Assembly (NCBI GenBank): GCA_002304505.1 | Contig: NCEH01000080.1 | Coordinates: 1-49,431, forward strand | Source of the DNA: Rhizobiales bacterium 32-66-11 | GTDB lineage: Bacteria > Pseudomonadota > Alphaproteobacteria > Rhizobiales > Xanthobacteraceae | Direction of reading: 5' to 3' | Length of the DNA stretch: 49,431 bases | Shown here: positions 9,104-18,870 of the stretch, in pieces | Layout of the letters: each line of letters begins with the position of its first letter | Position numbering within the stretch: the first letter of the stretch is position 1 | The notes under the pieces: generated by a model | Told to the model about the DNA's origin: nothing | Seen by the model: only the letters and a program-made list of their open reading frames with translations | The model's database searches: none | Position numbers and translations under genes: made by a program

Positions 9104-9517
9104 ATGGCCCACTGGCTCTATAAATCCGAGCCGTTCAAATGGTCGTGGGAGATGCAGGTGAAGGCCGGTGCCAAGGGCACCCATTGGGATGGCGTGCGCA
9201 ACCATTCGGCCAAGCTGAACCTGCTCGCCATGAAGCTGGGCGACCAGGGATTCTTCTATCATTCCAACGAGGGCAAGGAGATCGTCGGCATCGTCGAGGT
9301 GATCCGCGAGGCCTATCCCGACCCCTCCGACCCCACGGGCAAGTTCGTGATGGTGGACCTGAAGGCGGTGAAGCCGCTGAAACACCCGGTGTCGCTCGCC
9401 ACCATCAAGGGCGACCCGCGCTTTGCCGAAATGGCGCTGATCAAATTCTCCCGCCTCTCCGTGCAGCCGGTGACGGACGCGGAATGGGACATGGTGCTGG
9501 CGCTCGCGCAGGGCTGA
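9104..9517 (+). CDS. EVE domain protein (YTH/PUA-like fold)
   Basis: A 137-residue single-domain EVE protein of the PUA-like superfamily, thought to bind modified bases in nucleic acid. Signatures: the opening MAHWLYKSEPFKWSW with the conserved Trp-Lys-Ser-Glu-Pro, WDGVRNHSAKLNL (VRN binding-pocket segment), MKLGDQGFFYHSNEGKEIVGIVEV (GDxxFFYHS), the VDLKAVKPLKHPVSLATIK strand-helix, and RLSVQPVTDAEW near the end. Homologues sit beside tsaD-gpsA in many Alphaproteobacteria, as here. No restriction or defence genes are adjacent, so this is the housekeeping type of EVE protein rather than a defence fusion. The ATG at 9104 is the only start preserving the conserved N terminus. Confidence 0.92.
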   Translation: MAHWLYKSEPFKWSWEMQVKAGAKGTHWDGVRNHSAKLNLLAMKLGDQGFFYHSNEGKEIVGIVEVIREAYPDPSDPTGKFVMVDLKAVKPLKHPVSLATIKGDPRFAEMALIKFSRLSVQPVTDAEWDMVLALAQG

Positions 9518-9589
9518 GGGGTGGCGCCGGCAGCGGACGCGGACGGGTTTTGCTTGTGGCGGGGCCCGCCTGCGGCCAAGGTCGCCGGT

Positions 9590-10270
9590 GTGACCGATCC
9601 CATTTGCCCACCCGCCACCGATCCCGCCGCCCGCGATCCCGCCAGTTTCGTGCGGGCCGAGACGCGCTTGCGCCCTGTGCCCCTGGTACCCGAACTCTCC
9701 CTCCATGTGGCCGACGAGGCGGTGCCGCTCTGGCAGCGCACGGAGGAGGAGCTGGGCGCCATGGGCCTGCCGCCGCCGTTCTGGGCCTTCGCCTGGGCCG
9801 GCGGGCAGGCGCTGGCGCGCCATGTGCTGGACCATCCCGAACTGGTGAAGGGCCGGCGGGTGCTGGATTTCGCCTCCGGCTCCGGCCTTGTGGGCCTTGC
9901 CGCCGCGCGGGCGGGCGCGGCGCACGTGTCCTGCGCCGATATCGATGCCTATGCGCTCGCCGCCATCGCGCTGAATGCGCAGGCCAATGGCGTTGCGGTG
10001 GACGTGCGCGGCACCGATCTGGTCGGCACGGACGAAGGGTGGGACACGGTGCTCGCCGGCGACATCTGCTATGAGCGCGACCTTGCGGAACGCGTGTTCG
10101 CCTGGCTGGTCACGCTCTCCCGGCGCGGCGCGCTGGTGCTGATCGGCGATCCCGGCCGGTCCTATCTGCCCAAGGCGGAGCTGGAGCAGCTGGCGGAATA
10201 TTCCGTGCCGGTGACGCGCGACCTGGAGGATATGGAGATCAAGCGCACCTGCGTGTGGCGCCCGCGCTGA
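9590..10270 (+). CDS. Class I SAM-dependent methyltransferase (COG3897, protein-lysine/Nnt1-like)
   Basis: A 226-residue Rossmann-fold methyltransferase. It opens with FVRAETRLRPVPLVPELSLHVADEA, then PPPFWAFAWAGGQALAR (FWAFAWAGG is typical of COG3897), motif I VLDFASGSGLVGLAAARAGA, motif II SCADIDAYALAAI (acidic Asp), motif IV DTVLAGDICYERDLAERV, and GALVLIGDPGRSYLP. The family includes methyltransferases related to METTL20/ETFB lysine methylation; the actual substrate here is unknown. I chose the GTG at 9590 (VTDP...) because homologues start close to it; a GTG at 9521 would add 23 residues without conservation. It follows the EVE gene by 72 bases and ends shortly before a PNPOx-fold gene on the same strand. 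Confidence 0.85.
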   Translation: MTDPICPPATDPAARDPASFVRAETRLRPVPLVPELSLHVADEAVPLWQRTEEELGAMGLPPPFWAFAWAGGQALARHVLDHPELVKGRRVLDFASGSGLVGLAAARAGAAHVSCADIDAYALAAIALNAQANGVAVDVRGTDLVGTDEGWDTVLAGDICYERDLAERVFAWLVTLSRRGALVLIGDPGRSYLPKAELEQLAEYSVPVTRDLEDMEIKRTCVWRPR

Positions 10271-10340
10271 ATCGATCGCGTAGGGAGGAACCCCCTGCAC
10301 TCCCCATCGTTGGCCCTGGAACCCTCAAGAGGAGAGCGCC

Positions 10341-10811
10341 ATGGACAGCCACGAGATCTGGGAAGAAATGGCCGATCGCCATTCCTGCATGCTGATCGAC
10401 CGCGACGGACCGCGCCTGCGCGCCCGCCCCATGGCGCCGGTGGCGCGGGAAGAGGACCACGCCATCTGGTTCGTCACCGATGCCCGCGCCGCGAAGGACG
10501 AGGAGATAAGCGCCGACCCGCAGGTCTGCGTCGCGTTCGCCGATCCGGGCGATCATTTCTACCTGTCGGTCTCCGGGACGGCCGAAATCGTGCGCGATCC
10601 GGCCAAGCTGAAGCAGATCTGGTCCAATGCCATGGAAGCCTATTTCCCCGGCGGGCCGGAGGATCCCAATGCGGTCCTGCTGCGCGTGCGGCCGGAGCAG
10701 GCGGAATATTGGCAGGGCGATTCCACCCTCATGACCGGGGTGAAGATGGCCGCCGCCATCATCGGCGAAAAGCGCGCGGAGCTGGGCGCGCACGCGAAGA
10801 TGCCGCTCTGA
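10341..10811 (+). CDS. Pyridoxamine 5'-phosphate oxidase-fold protein (general stress protein 26-like, COG3871)
   Basis: A 156-residue split-barrel flavin-binding-fold protein. The order is as expected for COG3871: an N-terminal helix with EIWEEMADRHSCMLI, RARPMAPVAREEDHAIWFVTDARAAKDEEI (strands 2-3 with the RPM motif), VCVAFADPGDHFYLSVSGTAEIV (dimer-interface strands), KLKQIWSNAMEAYFPGG, and the C-terminal DPNAVLLRVRPEQAEYWQGD. Homologues bind FMN or F420 weakly and are linked to general stress, but no reaction is established. A gagga-type SD (gaggagagcgcc) precedes the ATG at 10341. The gene stands alone downstream of the methyltransferase. The following 236 bases (10812-11047) hold no gene; they include three tandem gcacccc heptamers at 10934-10954. 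Confidence 0.88.
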   Translation: MDSHEIWEEMADRHSCMLIDRDGPRLRARPMAPVAREEDHAIWFVTDARAAKDEEISADPQVCVAFADPGDHFYLSVSGTAEIVRDPAKLKQIWSNAMEAYFPGGPEDPNAVLLRVRPEQAEYWQGDSTLMTGVKMAAAIIGEKRAELGAHAKMPL

Positions 10812-11047
10812 AGCCAGTCCAACACCGCCGCAACGCGGTCCGGCGGTGCGGCGCCCCGCTGGTCGATCCTGTTCGGCGGTCCCGACGGGTGCCGACGGGC
10901 CCGCGCCTTGGATCGGACATTGCGCTTCAGCGCGCACCCCGCACCCCGCACCCCGCTGCACGGCTGTCTTGAAGCGATCGCATCCCCTTGCCATAGCTGA
11001 GGGCAGGGGCGTGCCGCAGGGTGAGGCGGGCCCGCCGGGGACGTGTG

Positions 11048-11971
11048 ATGGCTGAACTGACCAAAGCGGGATTGGAGCGGGTCGCCCTCCCGGATGTGGC
11101 CCTGTTTCGGGACGCAACCGAGGTGCTGTTCGCGCTGGCGGAGGCGCGCCATCGACGCCATCCGGCCGCATGTCCTGCACCGTCACGGCACTTCGTGACG
11201 AATGCGGATGAAGCGCATCGGATCGCCCTCGGCGGACCGCAGCCCATTGTCGGCATGTCGTTGGATGACCTTCTGGACTGTGCGACGGCGGGAGACCCCC
11301 ATTCCGCGGAACTGGTGGCGCTGTGCGGCGTGCATCGTGGGTTCCTGGAATTGATGGCGCGTCCCGGCCTGCGTGAGATCGCCGATCTCAAAGGCTCCCG
11401 GATCGCCATCGACACGGAGACCGGCTACGCGCGCGGCCTGCTCCATGTCTTGCGTCAGCACGGCCTTGAACGCGATCGGGATTTTGAGATCGTCTATGCG
11501 GGCGCCACGAACCTGCGCTACGAAAAGCTGATCGCGGGCGGGTTCGACGCCACCCTTCTCGGCGCGCCCTTCACGTCATTGGCCATGCAGGACGGCTATC
11601 GCTCCCTTGGCCGGATGGCGGATGCCCTTGGCGGGTATCAGGCCATCGTGCTGGTGGCCCACCGGCCGTGGCTTGCGGGCAATGCTGCGGCGGCGCAGGC
11701 GCTTCGGGCGTGCATCTGGGAGACCCTGGCGTGGGCGTGCGATGCCGCGCATCGGCCCGAGGTGCTGGACCTTCTGGCGGCTCTTCTCCCCGCCGGACAC
11801 GAGGCCTGCGTTGAAGCCGTGGCGGACGACATGTTTGGCGCGCACACAGACTTCCTGCGCGATGGCGTGATGCAGCAAGCCGATGTCGATGCGGTCGTGG
11901 CCCTGTTTAATGGCTCCTCGGGGCGCGTCATTGATCCGCGCGTCTTGGCGAGCGTTCTGGCGATGCCGTGA
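11048..11971 (+). CDS. Type 2 periplasmic-binding-fold protein (NMT1/SsuA-like) lacking a signal peptide
   Basis: A 307-residue protein with the type 2 substrate-binding fold seen in NitT/TauT/thiamine-precursor systems. The core is visible: FVTNADEAHRIALGGPQPIVGMSLDDLL, then LKGSRIAIDTETGYARGLLHVLRQHGLERDRDFEIVYAG near the middle, typical of SsuA/NMT1 (DLKGKRIAV...), then KLIAGGFDATLLGAPFTSLAMQDGYRSLGRM and a helical C terminus. From the ATG at 11048 there is no hydrophobic signal or lipobox, and a longer start at 11021 (MRRARRGRV) does not create one. No ABC ATPase or permease genes adjoin it. It may be a cytosolic ligand-binding protein, or an orphan whose export signal was lost; the ligand is unknown. 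Confidence 0.7.
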   Translation: MAELTKAGLERVALPDVALFRDATEVLFALAEARHRRHPAACPAPSRHFVTNADEAHRIALGGPQPIVGMSLDDLLDCATAGDPHSAELVALCGVHRGFLELMARPGLREIADLKGSRIAIDTETGYARGLLHVLRQHGLERDRDFEIVYAGATNLRYEKLIAGGFDATLLGAPFTSLAMQDGYRSLGRMADALGGYQAIVLVAHRPWLAGNAAAAQALRACIWETLAWACDAAHRPEVLDLLAALLPAGHEACVEAVADDMFGAHTDFLRDGVMQQADVDAVVALFNGSSGRVIDPRVLASVLAMP

Positions 11972-12080
11972 GGGGCGGAGGTCCGTATCGGCCTCTGCCG
12001 GGCGGAAAATCAGATCGCTTTCTCCGGCTCGGGGCGTGGTCGCACCGTCGCCCGCTTTCCTTTTTACGGCGCTGTGGCGC

Positions 12081-12458
12081 TCACCGGCCCACCCATGCCG
12101 CGCGCGCGGCGCCGATGGCGATCATCAGCCAGCCGGCGATCATCAGGGTTCCGCCCGTGGGGGCGGTGCCCCACAGCAATTTGACCTCCATCAAGGTCCG
12201 CAGCGCCAGATCGCCGGAAAACAACAAGGTGCCGAGGCCGATGGCCGAGGCGCCAACAAGAAGGCTGATGCGGCCACGCGTCATGTTCACGCTCACACCG
12301 ACCGCCGCAACCAGAGCAACGGCGCCGAAGAGCAGGAACTGCGCGGCGGTGGTCAGCGCAGCGCCGCCGGCGAGATGGGCGGCCACGGCCGAGGCGCCGA
12401 CACCGGCTGCCCCGTAGAGTCCGGCGACAAAAAGCAGGGAGCGCAGCCAAAGGGTCAT
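12081..12458 (-). CDS. DUF423 (YgdD/TMEM256-like) membrane protein
   Basis: A 125-residue inner-membrane protein with four predicted transmembrane helices: about residues 5-28 (SLLFVAGLYGAAGVGASAVAAHL), 38-58 (AAQFLLFGAVALVAAVGVSV), 66-86 (SLLVGASAIGLGTLLFSGDL) and 98-120 (APTGGTLMIAGWLMIAIGA). The GLYGAAGVGASAVAAH opening, FLLFGAVALV, LLFSGDL and TAPTGGTLMIAGW are the usual DUF423 landmarks, at normal length. The biochemical role is unknown for the family. It is divergent from acs; the ATG at 12458 has no obvious strong SD. Confidence 0.87.
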   Translation of the reverse strand: MTLWLRSLLFVAGLYGAAGVGASAVAAHLAGGAALTTAAQFLLFGAVALVAAVGVSVNMTRGRISLLVGASAIGLGTLLFSGDLALRTLMEVKLLWGTAPTGGTLMIAGWLMIAIGAARAAWVGR

Positions 12459-12785
12459 CGGGGCCGTCCATCAAGCGAGTAAGGCTTCTAGCGTTGACCG
12501 TGGCGGTTCGCCGGGGTCGTCCGGGCGGTTTATAGCCCGTCTCGCGTTTTGACCGCATCGGGTGTGGCGTCGCACGGTGCGCGTCGGGACGGTGAAATGG
12601 GGCATACGGGATTTACCGTTCCCGTTATCTAGAACCAAAGTATCCTTGGTCCAAAGTCTGCCCCGCCCCCGCCTTGTGAAGGGCCAAGCCGCTCACCATA
12701 ATCGCGTCAAGCAATCACAAATCCGGCGCAGCGCGGCTCTCATGTGGCGCGCAAGACGCCAACGCACGAAGGGGAGGTCAGCACC
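12459..12785. other. Divergent DUF423-acs intergenic region
   Basis: A 327-base gap with no convincing gene. It contains an A/T-richer patch at about 12620-12655 with an accaa...ttggt dyad and a second caaagt copy, a reasonable place for the acs promoter and a regulator site. A ggggagg SD at about 12771-12777 belongs to acs. No terminator or RNA gene is seen. Confidence 0.45.
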
Positions 12786-14738
<1,953 letters not shown>

Positions 14739-14765
14739 CACCCTTCCGCACCTGCGATTTGCGAA

Positions 14766-14792
14766 ATGCCCGGGCTTGGCCCGGGCATTTTC
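14766..14792 (+). terminator. Rho-independent terminator of acs
   Basis: A perfect 10-bp stem (atgcccgggc at 14766-14775 with gcccgggcat at 14779-14788) and a 3-base loop (ttg), followed by ttttcgttt. It lies 28 bases after the acs stop. Confidence 0.9.
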
Positions 14793-14859
14793 GTTTGTGC
14801 CGGCGATTTGACGGGACGGGGTGTTTGCCCCGGCGGAAGCGTGTGCTACATAACACCAC

Positions 14860-14878
14860 GTGAAATTACACATTTCAC
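14860..14878. promoter_or_regulatory. Palindromic site upstream of the sulfate-binding protein gene
   Basis: Arms gtgaaat (14860-14866) and atttcac (14872-14878) flank a 5-base centre in the only A/T-rich patch between acs and the sulfate-binding protein gene (about 14848-14900). Position about 30-45 bases before the start codon suits an operator or a regulator site overlapping the promoter. Which regulator binds is unknown; a CysB-like LysR protein is only a guess. Confidence 0.45.
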
Positions 14879-14906
14879 ACAAAATATAAGTTTTATGGAG
14901 AGCCCC

Positions 14907-15834
14907 ATGCTGACGCGCCGCGCGTTCCTGCCTCTCGCCCTGGCCGCGACTTTCGCGCCCGGCGTCGCCTTCGCCCAGCAGCCGGGGCCGAACTCGATCC
15001 TGAACGTCTCTTACGACATCGGCCGCGAGCTGTTCACGGCGGAGAATGCCGAGTTCGTGCCGTTCTGGAAGCAGAAGACCGGGCAGGACCTGACCGTCAA
15101 CCAGAGCCACGCCGGCTCCTCCCGCCAGGCGCGGGCGATCCTGGAAGGGCTGGAAGCGGACGTGGTGACCTTCAACCAGGTGCTGGACGTGGAGGTGCTC
15201 GCCAAGGCCGGCTATGTGGCCAAGGACTGGCAGAAGAAATTCCCCAACAACGCCTCGCCCTATTATTCCTTCCCGGCGTTTTTGGTGCGCGACGGCAATC
15301 CGAAGAACATCAAGGATTGGAACGATCTCGTCCGCGACGACGTGAAGGTGATCTTCCCCAATCCCAAGACCTCGGGCAATGCGCGCTACACGTATCTCGC
15401 GGCCTATGCCTATGCGCTGGAGCAGAACAAGGGCGACACCGCCAAGGCGGACGCCTTCGTGAAGAAGCTACTCGCCAACGTGCCGGTGTTCGACACCGGC
15501 GGACGCGGCGCCACCACCACCTTCGTGGAACGCGAGACCGGCGACGTGCTGGTGACTTTCGAGGCCGAGACCCGCGCCATCGAGGGGCTCTACAAGGACA
15601 AGAAGCTGAAGACCATCGTGCCCTCCGTGAGCCTGCTGGCGGAATTCCCGGTCGCGGTCGTGGACAAGGTGGTGGACAAGCGCGGCTCGCGCCCCGCCGC
15701 CACCGCCTATCTCGAATTCCTCTATTCGCCCGCCGGCCAGACGGTGGCGGCGAAGGCGCGGCGGCTGGGAAAAGGCGAATGCGGACCAGTTCGTCTCCGG
15801 CGGCAAGCTGGACCAGGTGTTCGGCGCCCGCTGA
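14907..15834 (+). pseudogene. sbp: Sulfate ABC transporter substrate-binding protein, frameshifted near the C terminus
   Basis: Periplasmic sulfate/thiosulfate-binding protein feeding CysTWA. From the ATG at 14907 (ggag SD) there is an export signal with a twin-arginine-like TRRAFLPL and a probable AFAQQ cleavage point. Family landmarks then follow: ILNVSYDIGRELF, NQSHAGSSRQARAILEGLEADVVTFN, IKDWNDLVRDDVKVIFPNPKTSGNARYTYLAAYAYAL, FDTGGRGATTTFVERETGDVLVTFEAE and PVAVVDKVVDKRGS. The frame reads to PAGQTVAAK at about 15755. The expected C terminus continues only in another frame, as GGWEKANADQFVSGGKLDQVFGAR, stopping at 15834. About 30 residues normally found between these points (the NYLRP...FGGW segment) are missing. 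So there is a deletion of roughly 90 bases with a frameshift near 15756-15760. No permease genes follow here. Confidence 0.87.
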
Positions 15835-15858
15835 GCCTCCTTTTTGCGATGCATGCGA

Positions 15859-15888
15859 AGGGCCGCCCTGTCCGGGGCGGCCCTTTTG
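15859..15888 (+). terminator. Rho-independent terminator after the sulfate-binding protein gene
   Basis: Perfect 10-bp stem agggccgccc (15859-15868) with gggcggccct (15875-15884), a 6-base loop, then tttt. It lies 24 bases after the restored-frame stop codon at 15832-15834, which supports that codon as the natural gene end. Confidence 0.9.
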
Positions 15889-16092
15889 CTTTGCGCGGGG
15901 GAGGTGCGACACGCGCTGTCGGATTCGCGCCGCGGGTGGCGCGCCTGTGTCGCAATCGGCCGCACACGGGCCGGCGCGCGGGGCCGAACCCTGTCCGCAA
16001 ACCGTTGCGAATGAGCGCATTTCCAAACCGGCGCCGGCGGCACGCTCCTTGAAAGGCGAAGGGATATTCCGCACAGGGGTCCCAGCACCGCC

Positions 16093-16435
16093 ATGACCGA
16101 CACCGAAGTCGCGCCGACCGAAGCCCTTTCCCTCAGCGACGTGCCGCAGGTCTATCGCCGCCACGCCGGGACATCCGCGCGGCAGCTGCGCCAATTCCGG
16201 CGCCAAGCCGCTGTGGGATCGCCTGGGCCAGAAGATCGAGGCGACGGGCCAGCGCGACATCGCCATGACGGCGTCCGGCTGCCTGAGCTTCTGTGCCGCC
16301 GGGCCGCTGATGGTGGTCTATCCCGAAGGCGTCTGGTACGCGCCCAAGAGCGTCGAGGATGTGGACGAGATCGTCGAGACCCATCTGGTGGGCGGCGCGC
16401 TGGTGGAGCGGCTGATCATCGTGCCGCGGGTCTGA
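16093..16435 (+). pseudogene. Thioredoxin-like [2Fe-2S] ferredoxin, frameshifted by a short deletion
   Basis: Small ferredoxin of the COG3411 (thioredoxin-fold 2Fe-2S) family. The start at 16093 reads MTDTEVAPTEALSLSDVPQVYRRH. At about 16166-16172 the protein shifts to the next frame, which reads GHPRGSCANSGAKPLWDRL, then DIAMTASGCLSFCAAGPLMVVYPEGVWYAPKSV and ends LVERLIIVPRV at 16435. The family normally has a strand with a first cluster cysteine (VFVCTN-like) between YRRH and HPRGSC; about 10 residues, including that cysteine, are absent. The other three ligand cysteines (PRGSC, GCLSFC) remain. As given, the gene cannot make a functional ferredoxin. The cause is a roughly 30-base deletion or a sequence error. 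It is convergent with leuB over a shared terminator. Confidence 0.82.
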
Positions 16436-16460
16436 ACCAAAAAGCTGGGCGCCAAAAAAA

Positions 16461-16485
16461 AGCCGGGCACATGGCCCGGCTTTTT
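16461..16485. terminator. Bidirectional terminator between ferredoxin gene and leuB
   Basis: An 8-bp stem agccgggc (16461-16468) with gcccggct (16474-16481), a 5-base loop, preceded by a run of eight A (16454-16461) and followed by ttttt. The A-run gives a U-tract for minus-strand transcripts and the T-run one for plus-strand transcripts, so it can end both convergent units. Confidence 0.9.
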
Positions 16486-16514
16486 CTCCGCGAGGGTTTT
16501 TGCGGCAAGGCCGA

Positions 16515-17627
16515 TCAGGCGGTCGCCTTGTCCAGTTCGGCGAGGAGCGCGTCGCCCATTTCCTCGGTGCCGATGATGGCGGCGCCGGGGGTGCGGATGT
16601 CGCTGGTGCGCTTGCCCGAGGCCAGCACGCCGGCGATCGCCGCTTCGATCTGGTCGGCCACCGGGCCGAGGCCGAACGAATAGCGCAGCGCCATGGCGAG
16701 CGAACCGACCATGGCGATGGGATTGGCGATGCCGCGCCCGGCGATATCCGGCGCCGAGCCGTGCACCGGCTCATAGAGCGCCGCGCGCTTGCCGGTGACA
16801 GGGTCCGCCGCACCGAGCGAGGCCGAGGGCAGCATGCCCAGCGAGCCGGTGAGCATGGCGGCGATGTCGGAGAGCACGTCGCCGAACAGATTGTCGGTCA
16901 CGATCACGTCGAACTGCTTGGGCCAGCGCACCAATTGCATGGCGAGCGAATCCGCCAGCTGGTGCTCCAGCTCCACGTCGGCATAATCCTTGGCGTGCAA
17001 GGCGGTGATGGTCTCTTTCCACAGCACGCCGGAGCGCATCACATTGTGCTTCTCGCAGGAGGTCACCTTGTTGCGGCGGGTGCGCGCCAGCTCGAACGCC
17101 ACGCGCCCGATGCGGTCGATCTCATAGGTGTCGTACACCTGGGTATCGATGGCGCGGCGCTGGCCGTTGCCGAGGTCGAGAATGGTCTTGGGCTCGCCGA
17201 AATAGACGCCGCCGGTCAATTCCCGCACGATCAGGATGTCGAGCCCTTCCACCACTTCGCGCTTGAGCGAGGAGGCGTCCGCCAGTGCGGGATAGCACAA
17301 GGCCGGGCGCAGATTGGCAAACAGGGCCAGATCCTTGCGCAGGCGCAGCAGGCCGGCTTCCGGGCGCGCCTCATAGGGCACGTTCGCCCATTTCGGGCCG
17401 CCCACCGCGCCGAGCAGAATGGCGTCCGCCGCCTTCGCCTTTTCCATCGCGCCGTCGGAAATGGCGACGCCGTGCGCGTCATAGGCGCAGCCGCCCACCA
17501 GATCCTCTTCCACCGCGAAGGACACGAGGCCCTTGGCGTCGAGCCAGGAAATCAGGCGCTTCACCTGCGCCATGACTTCCGGGCCGATGCCGTCGCCGGG
17601 GAGAAGAAGAAGCTTGTGCGTGGCCAT
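16515..17627 (-). CDS. leuB: 3-isopropylmalate dehydrogenase
   Basis: Oxidative decarboxylation of 3-isopropylmalate to 2-ketoisocaproate in leucine synthesis. The 370-residue protein is complete: [13 protein letters not shown] near the start, [14 protein letters not shown] near 70, [34 protein letters not shown] (substrate Arg/Tyr region), [14 protein letters not shown], the active-site Lys/Asp stretch [14 protein letters not shown] with [32 protein letters not shown], and the NAD-binding [22 protein letters not shown]. The ATG at 17627 starts [13 protein letters not shown], as in relatives. No leuCD genes are adjacent in this window. It ends against the shared terminator at 16461-16485. Confidence 0.96.
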   Translation of the reverse strand: MATHKLLLLPGDGIGPEVMAQVKRLISWLDAKGLVSFAVEEDLVGGCAYDAHGVAISDGAMEKAKAADAILLGAVGGPKWANVPYEARPEAGLLRLRKDLALFANLRPALCYPALADASSLKREVVEGLDILIVRELTGGVYFGEPKTILDLGNGQRRAIDTQVYDTYEIDRIGRVAFELARTRRNKVTSCEKHNVMRSGVLWKETITALHAKDYADVELEHQLADSLAMQLVRWPKQFDVIVTDNLFGDVLSDIAAMLTGSLGMLPSASLGAADPVTGKRAALYEPVHGSAPDIAGRGIANPIAMVGSLAMALRYSFGLGPVADQIEAAIAGVLASGKRTSDIRTPGAAIIGTEEMGDALLAELDKATA

Positions 17628-17730
17628 GAGTCGTTTCCTGCGGTTGAAAACCCTGCTCTTCAGCGTGGTTGGGCGGTGCGTGTTTGGCGCGGAGTGCTAA
17701 TGCCTTCCGCCGTGCAAGACAAGCTTGGCG

Positions 17731-18699
17731 TTATGTTCTGGCATGTTGTCGACCAGCCCGCGTGGCGATCCAGGCACCGCCCACGATGAGCAGGCAGGCC
17801 AGCGCGAGGGGCCATCTCGCGGTCGCAAAGCCGGTCGCCACCAGCAGCAGGGTGGAGAGCACCGGCGCGGCATAGGAGGCGACGCCGAGCAAGCCCACGT
17901 CGCCGCGCTTCATGCCAATGTCCCAGGCATAAAAGGCGATGCCCACCGGGCCGATGCCGAGCGCGATCACCGCCGCCCATTGGATCGCCCCGGCCGGCCA
18001 GACGGTCTCTTCCCAGGCGAGGTGGCAGAGGCCCGCCAATATGGCCGTGGCGAGGCAGAAGCCGGAGACGGCCTGCGTCGGCACATCGGCGAACCGCGCC
18101 GCGCTCACCGAATAGATCGCCCAAATGAAGGCGCAGGCGAGCGCGGCGAGATAGCCCGGCAAGAAGCGCGCCTCGAAGCCGGAAAAGCCGCCCTTTCCCG
18201 CCAGCAGCACGATGGTGCCGGCAAGGCCGAGCAGGGCGCCGAGCACATGGGTCCGCTTCAGGCCTGCGCCCGGCAGCATCGCCGCGAGCAGAACGATCAG
18301 CAGCGGCCAGAGATAGGCGATCAGCCCAGCCTCGGCGGGCGGGGCGAGCTTGAGGGCGGAGAAATACATGAAATGATAGCCGAACAGACCGCCCACCCCG
18401 TGCAGCCAGGCGGCGGGCCGCTGGCGCAGGACGCGCAGGCCCGGTCCGCGCAGGGCGGCGATCAGGCCCACCAGTCCGCCGATGGCGAAGGTGAGCGCGG
18501 TGAGCAGGAACGGCGGCACCGCGCCCGTGGCGGCGGTGGAGAGCGCCAGCGTCGACCACAGGGCAATCGCGACAAGGCCGATGCGGGTGGCGCGGCGGGA
18601 GGGAGAGGGAGAGGGAAGGGGCAATGTGCGGTGGGAAAGCGGCGGTTCGGATTCATCCGCCTGCAACTTCGCCCGAAATGGCGGCGTCATCCGCCGCAA
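17731..18699 (-). CDS. EamA/DMT-superfamily transporter, ten transmembrane helices
   Basis: A 322-residue inner-membrane protein of the drug/metabolite transporter superfamily, with two EamA repeats of five helices. Helices are visible throughout, starting with IGLVAIALWSTLALSTAA near 38-56, LLTALTFAIGGLVGLIAAL, LFGYHFMYFSALKLAPPAEAGLIAYLWPLLIVLLAAML (repeat 1 end), HVLGALLGLAGTIVLLAGK, LAALACAFIWAIYSVSAARF, AIQWAAVIALGIGPVGIAFYAWDIGMKRGDVGLLGVASYAAPVLSTLLLVATGF, and a final WPLALACLLIVGGAWIAT. The PPAEAGLIAYLWPLL and GDVGLLGVASYAAPVLSTLLL phrases are diagnostic of EamA. The substrate cannot be read from sequence; some relatives export amino acids. The exact start among the ATGs at 18699 and 18690 is uncertain. 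It lies upstream of a parS site. Confidence 0.85.
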   Translation of the reverse strand: MRRMTPPFRAKLQADESEPPLSHRTLPLPSPSPSRRATRIGLVAIALWSTLALSTAATGAVPPFLLTALTFAIGGLVGLIAALRGPGLRVLRQRPAAWLHGVGGLFGYHFMYFSALKLAPPAEAGLIAYLWPLLIVLLAAMLPGAGLKRTHVLGALLGLAGTIVLLAGKGGFSGFEARFLPGYLAALACAFIWAIYSVSAARFADVPTQAVSGFCLATAILAGLCHLAWEETVWPAGAIQWAAVIALGIGPVGIAFYAWDIGMKRGDVGLLGVASYAAPVLSTLLLVATGFATARWPLALACLLIVGGAWIATRAGRQHART

Positions 18700-18747
18700 A
18701 GCCGCGGTGAAGCGGCCTTGATCCGCTGTTCGTCTGCGCTAAGCCAT

Positions 18748-18763
18748 TGTTTCACGTGAAACA
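18748..18763. other. parS centromere site (ParB-binding), copy 1
   Basis: The perfect 16-bp palindrome TGTTTCACGTGAAACA, identical to the consensus chromosomal parS recognised by ParB. It lies in the gap between the EamA gene and phaB (18700-18870). The surrounding 32 bases (18736-18767) recur exactly, inverted, around the second site at 27629-27644. ParB-CTP loads here and spreads, guiding ParA-driven segregation and SMC loading (established for this motif). Presence of two perfect copies implies an origin-proximal location. Confidence 0.95.
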
Positions 18764-18870
18764 TTTTCGGAAGACTGAGGGCTTGCGGGGGCTTCTGCGG
18801 GCGAAGGGATCGACCCGCAGAAGCGAGATTTACCCGTGAAAAGGCAAAGGCGGCAAGCGCCTTGCACCCC

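Noticed and set aside
10934..10954. Three tandem gcacccc heptamers
   Set aside because: Short and in a gene-free gap; may be chance slippage, and nothing in the context suggests function.
12630..12655. accaa...ttggt dyad upstream of acs, considered as an operator
   Set aside because: Only 5-bp arms; too weak to claim beyond describing the intergenic region.
16093..16435. Programmed frameshifting as the explanation for the ferredoxin frame change
   Set aside because: No slippery heptamer or downstream stem at the junction, and about 10 residues are missing, which frameshifting alone would not cause.
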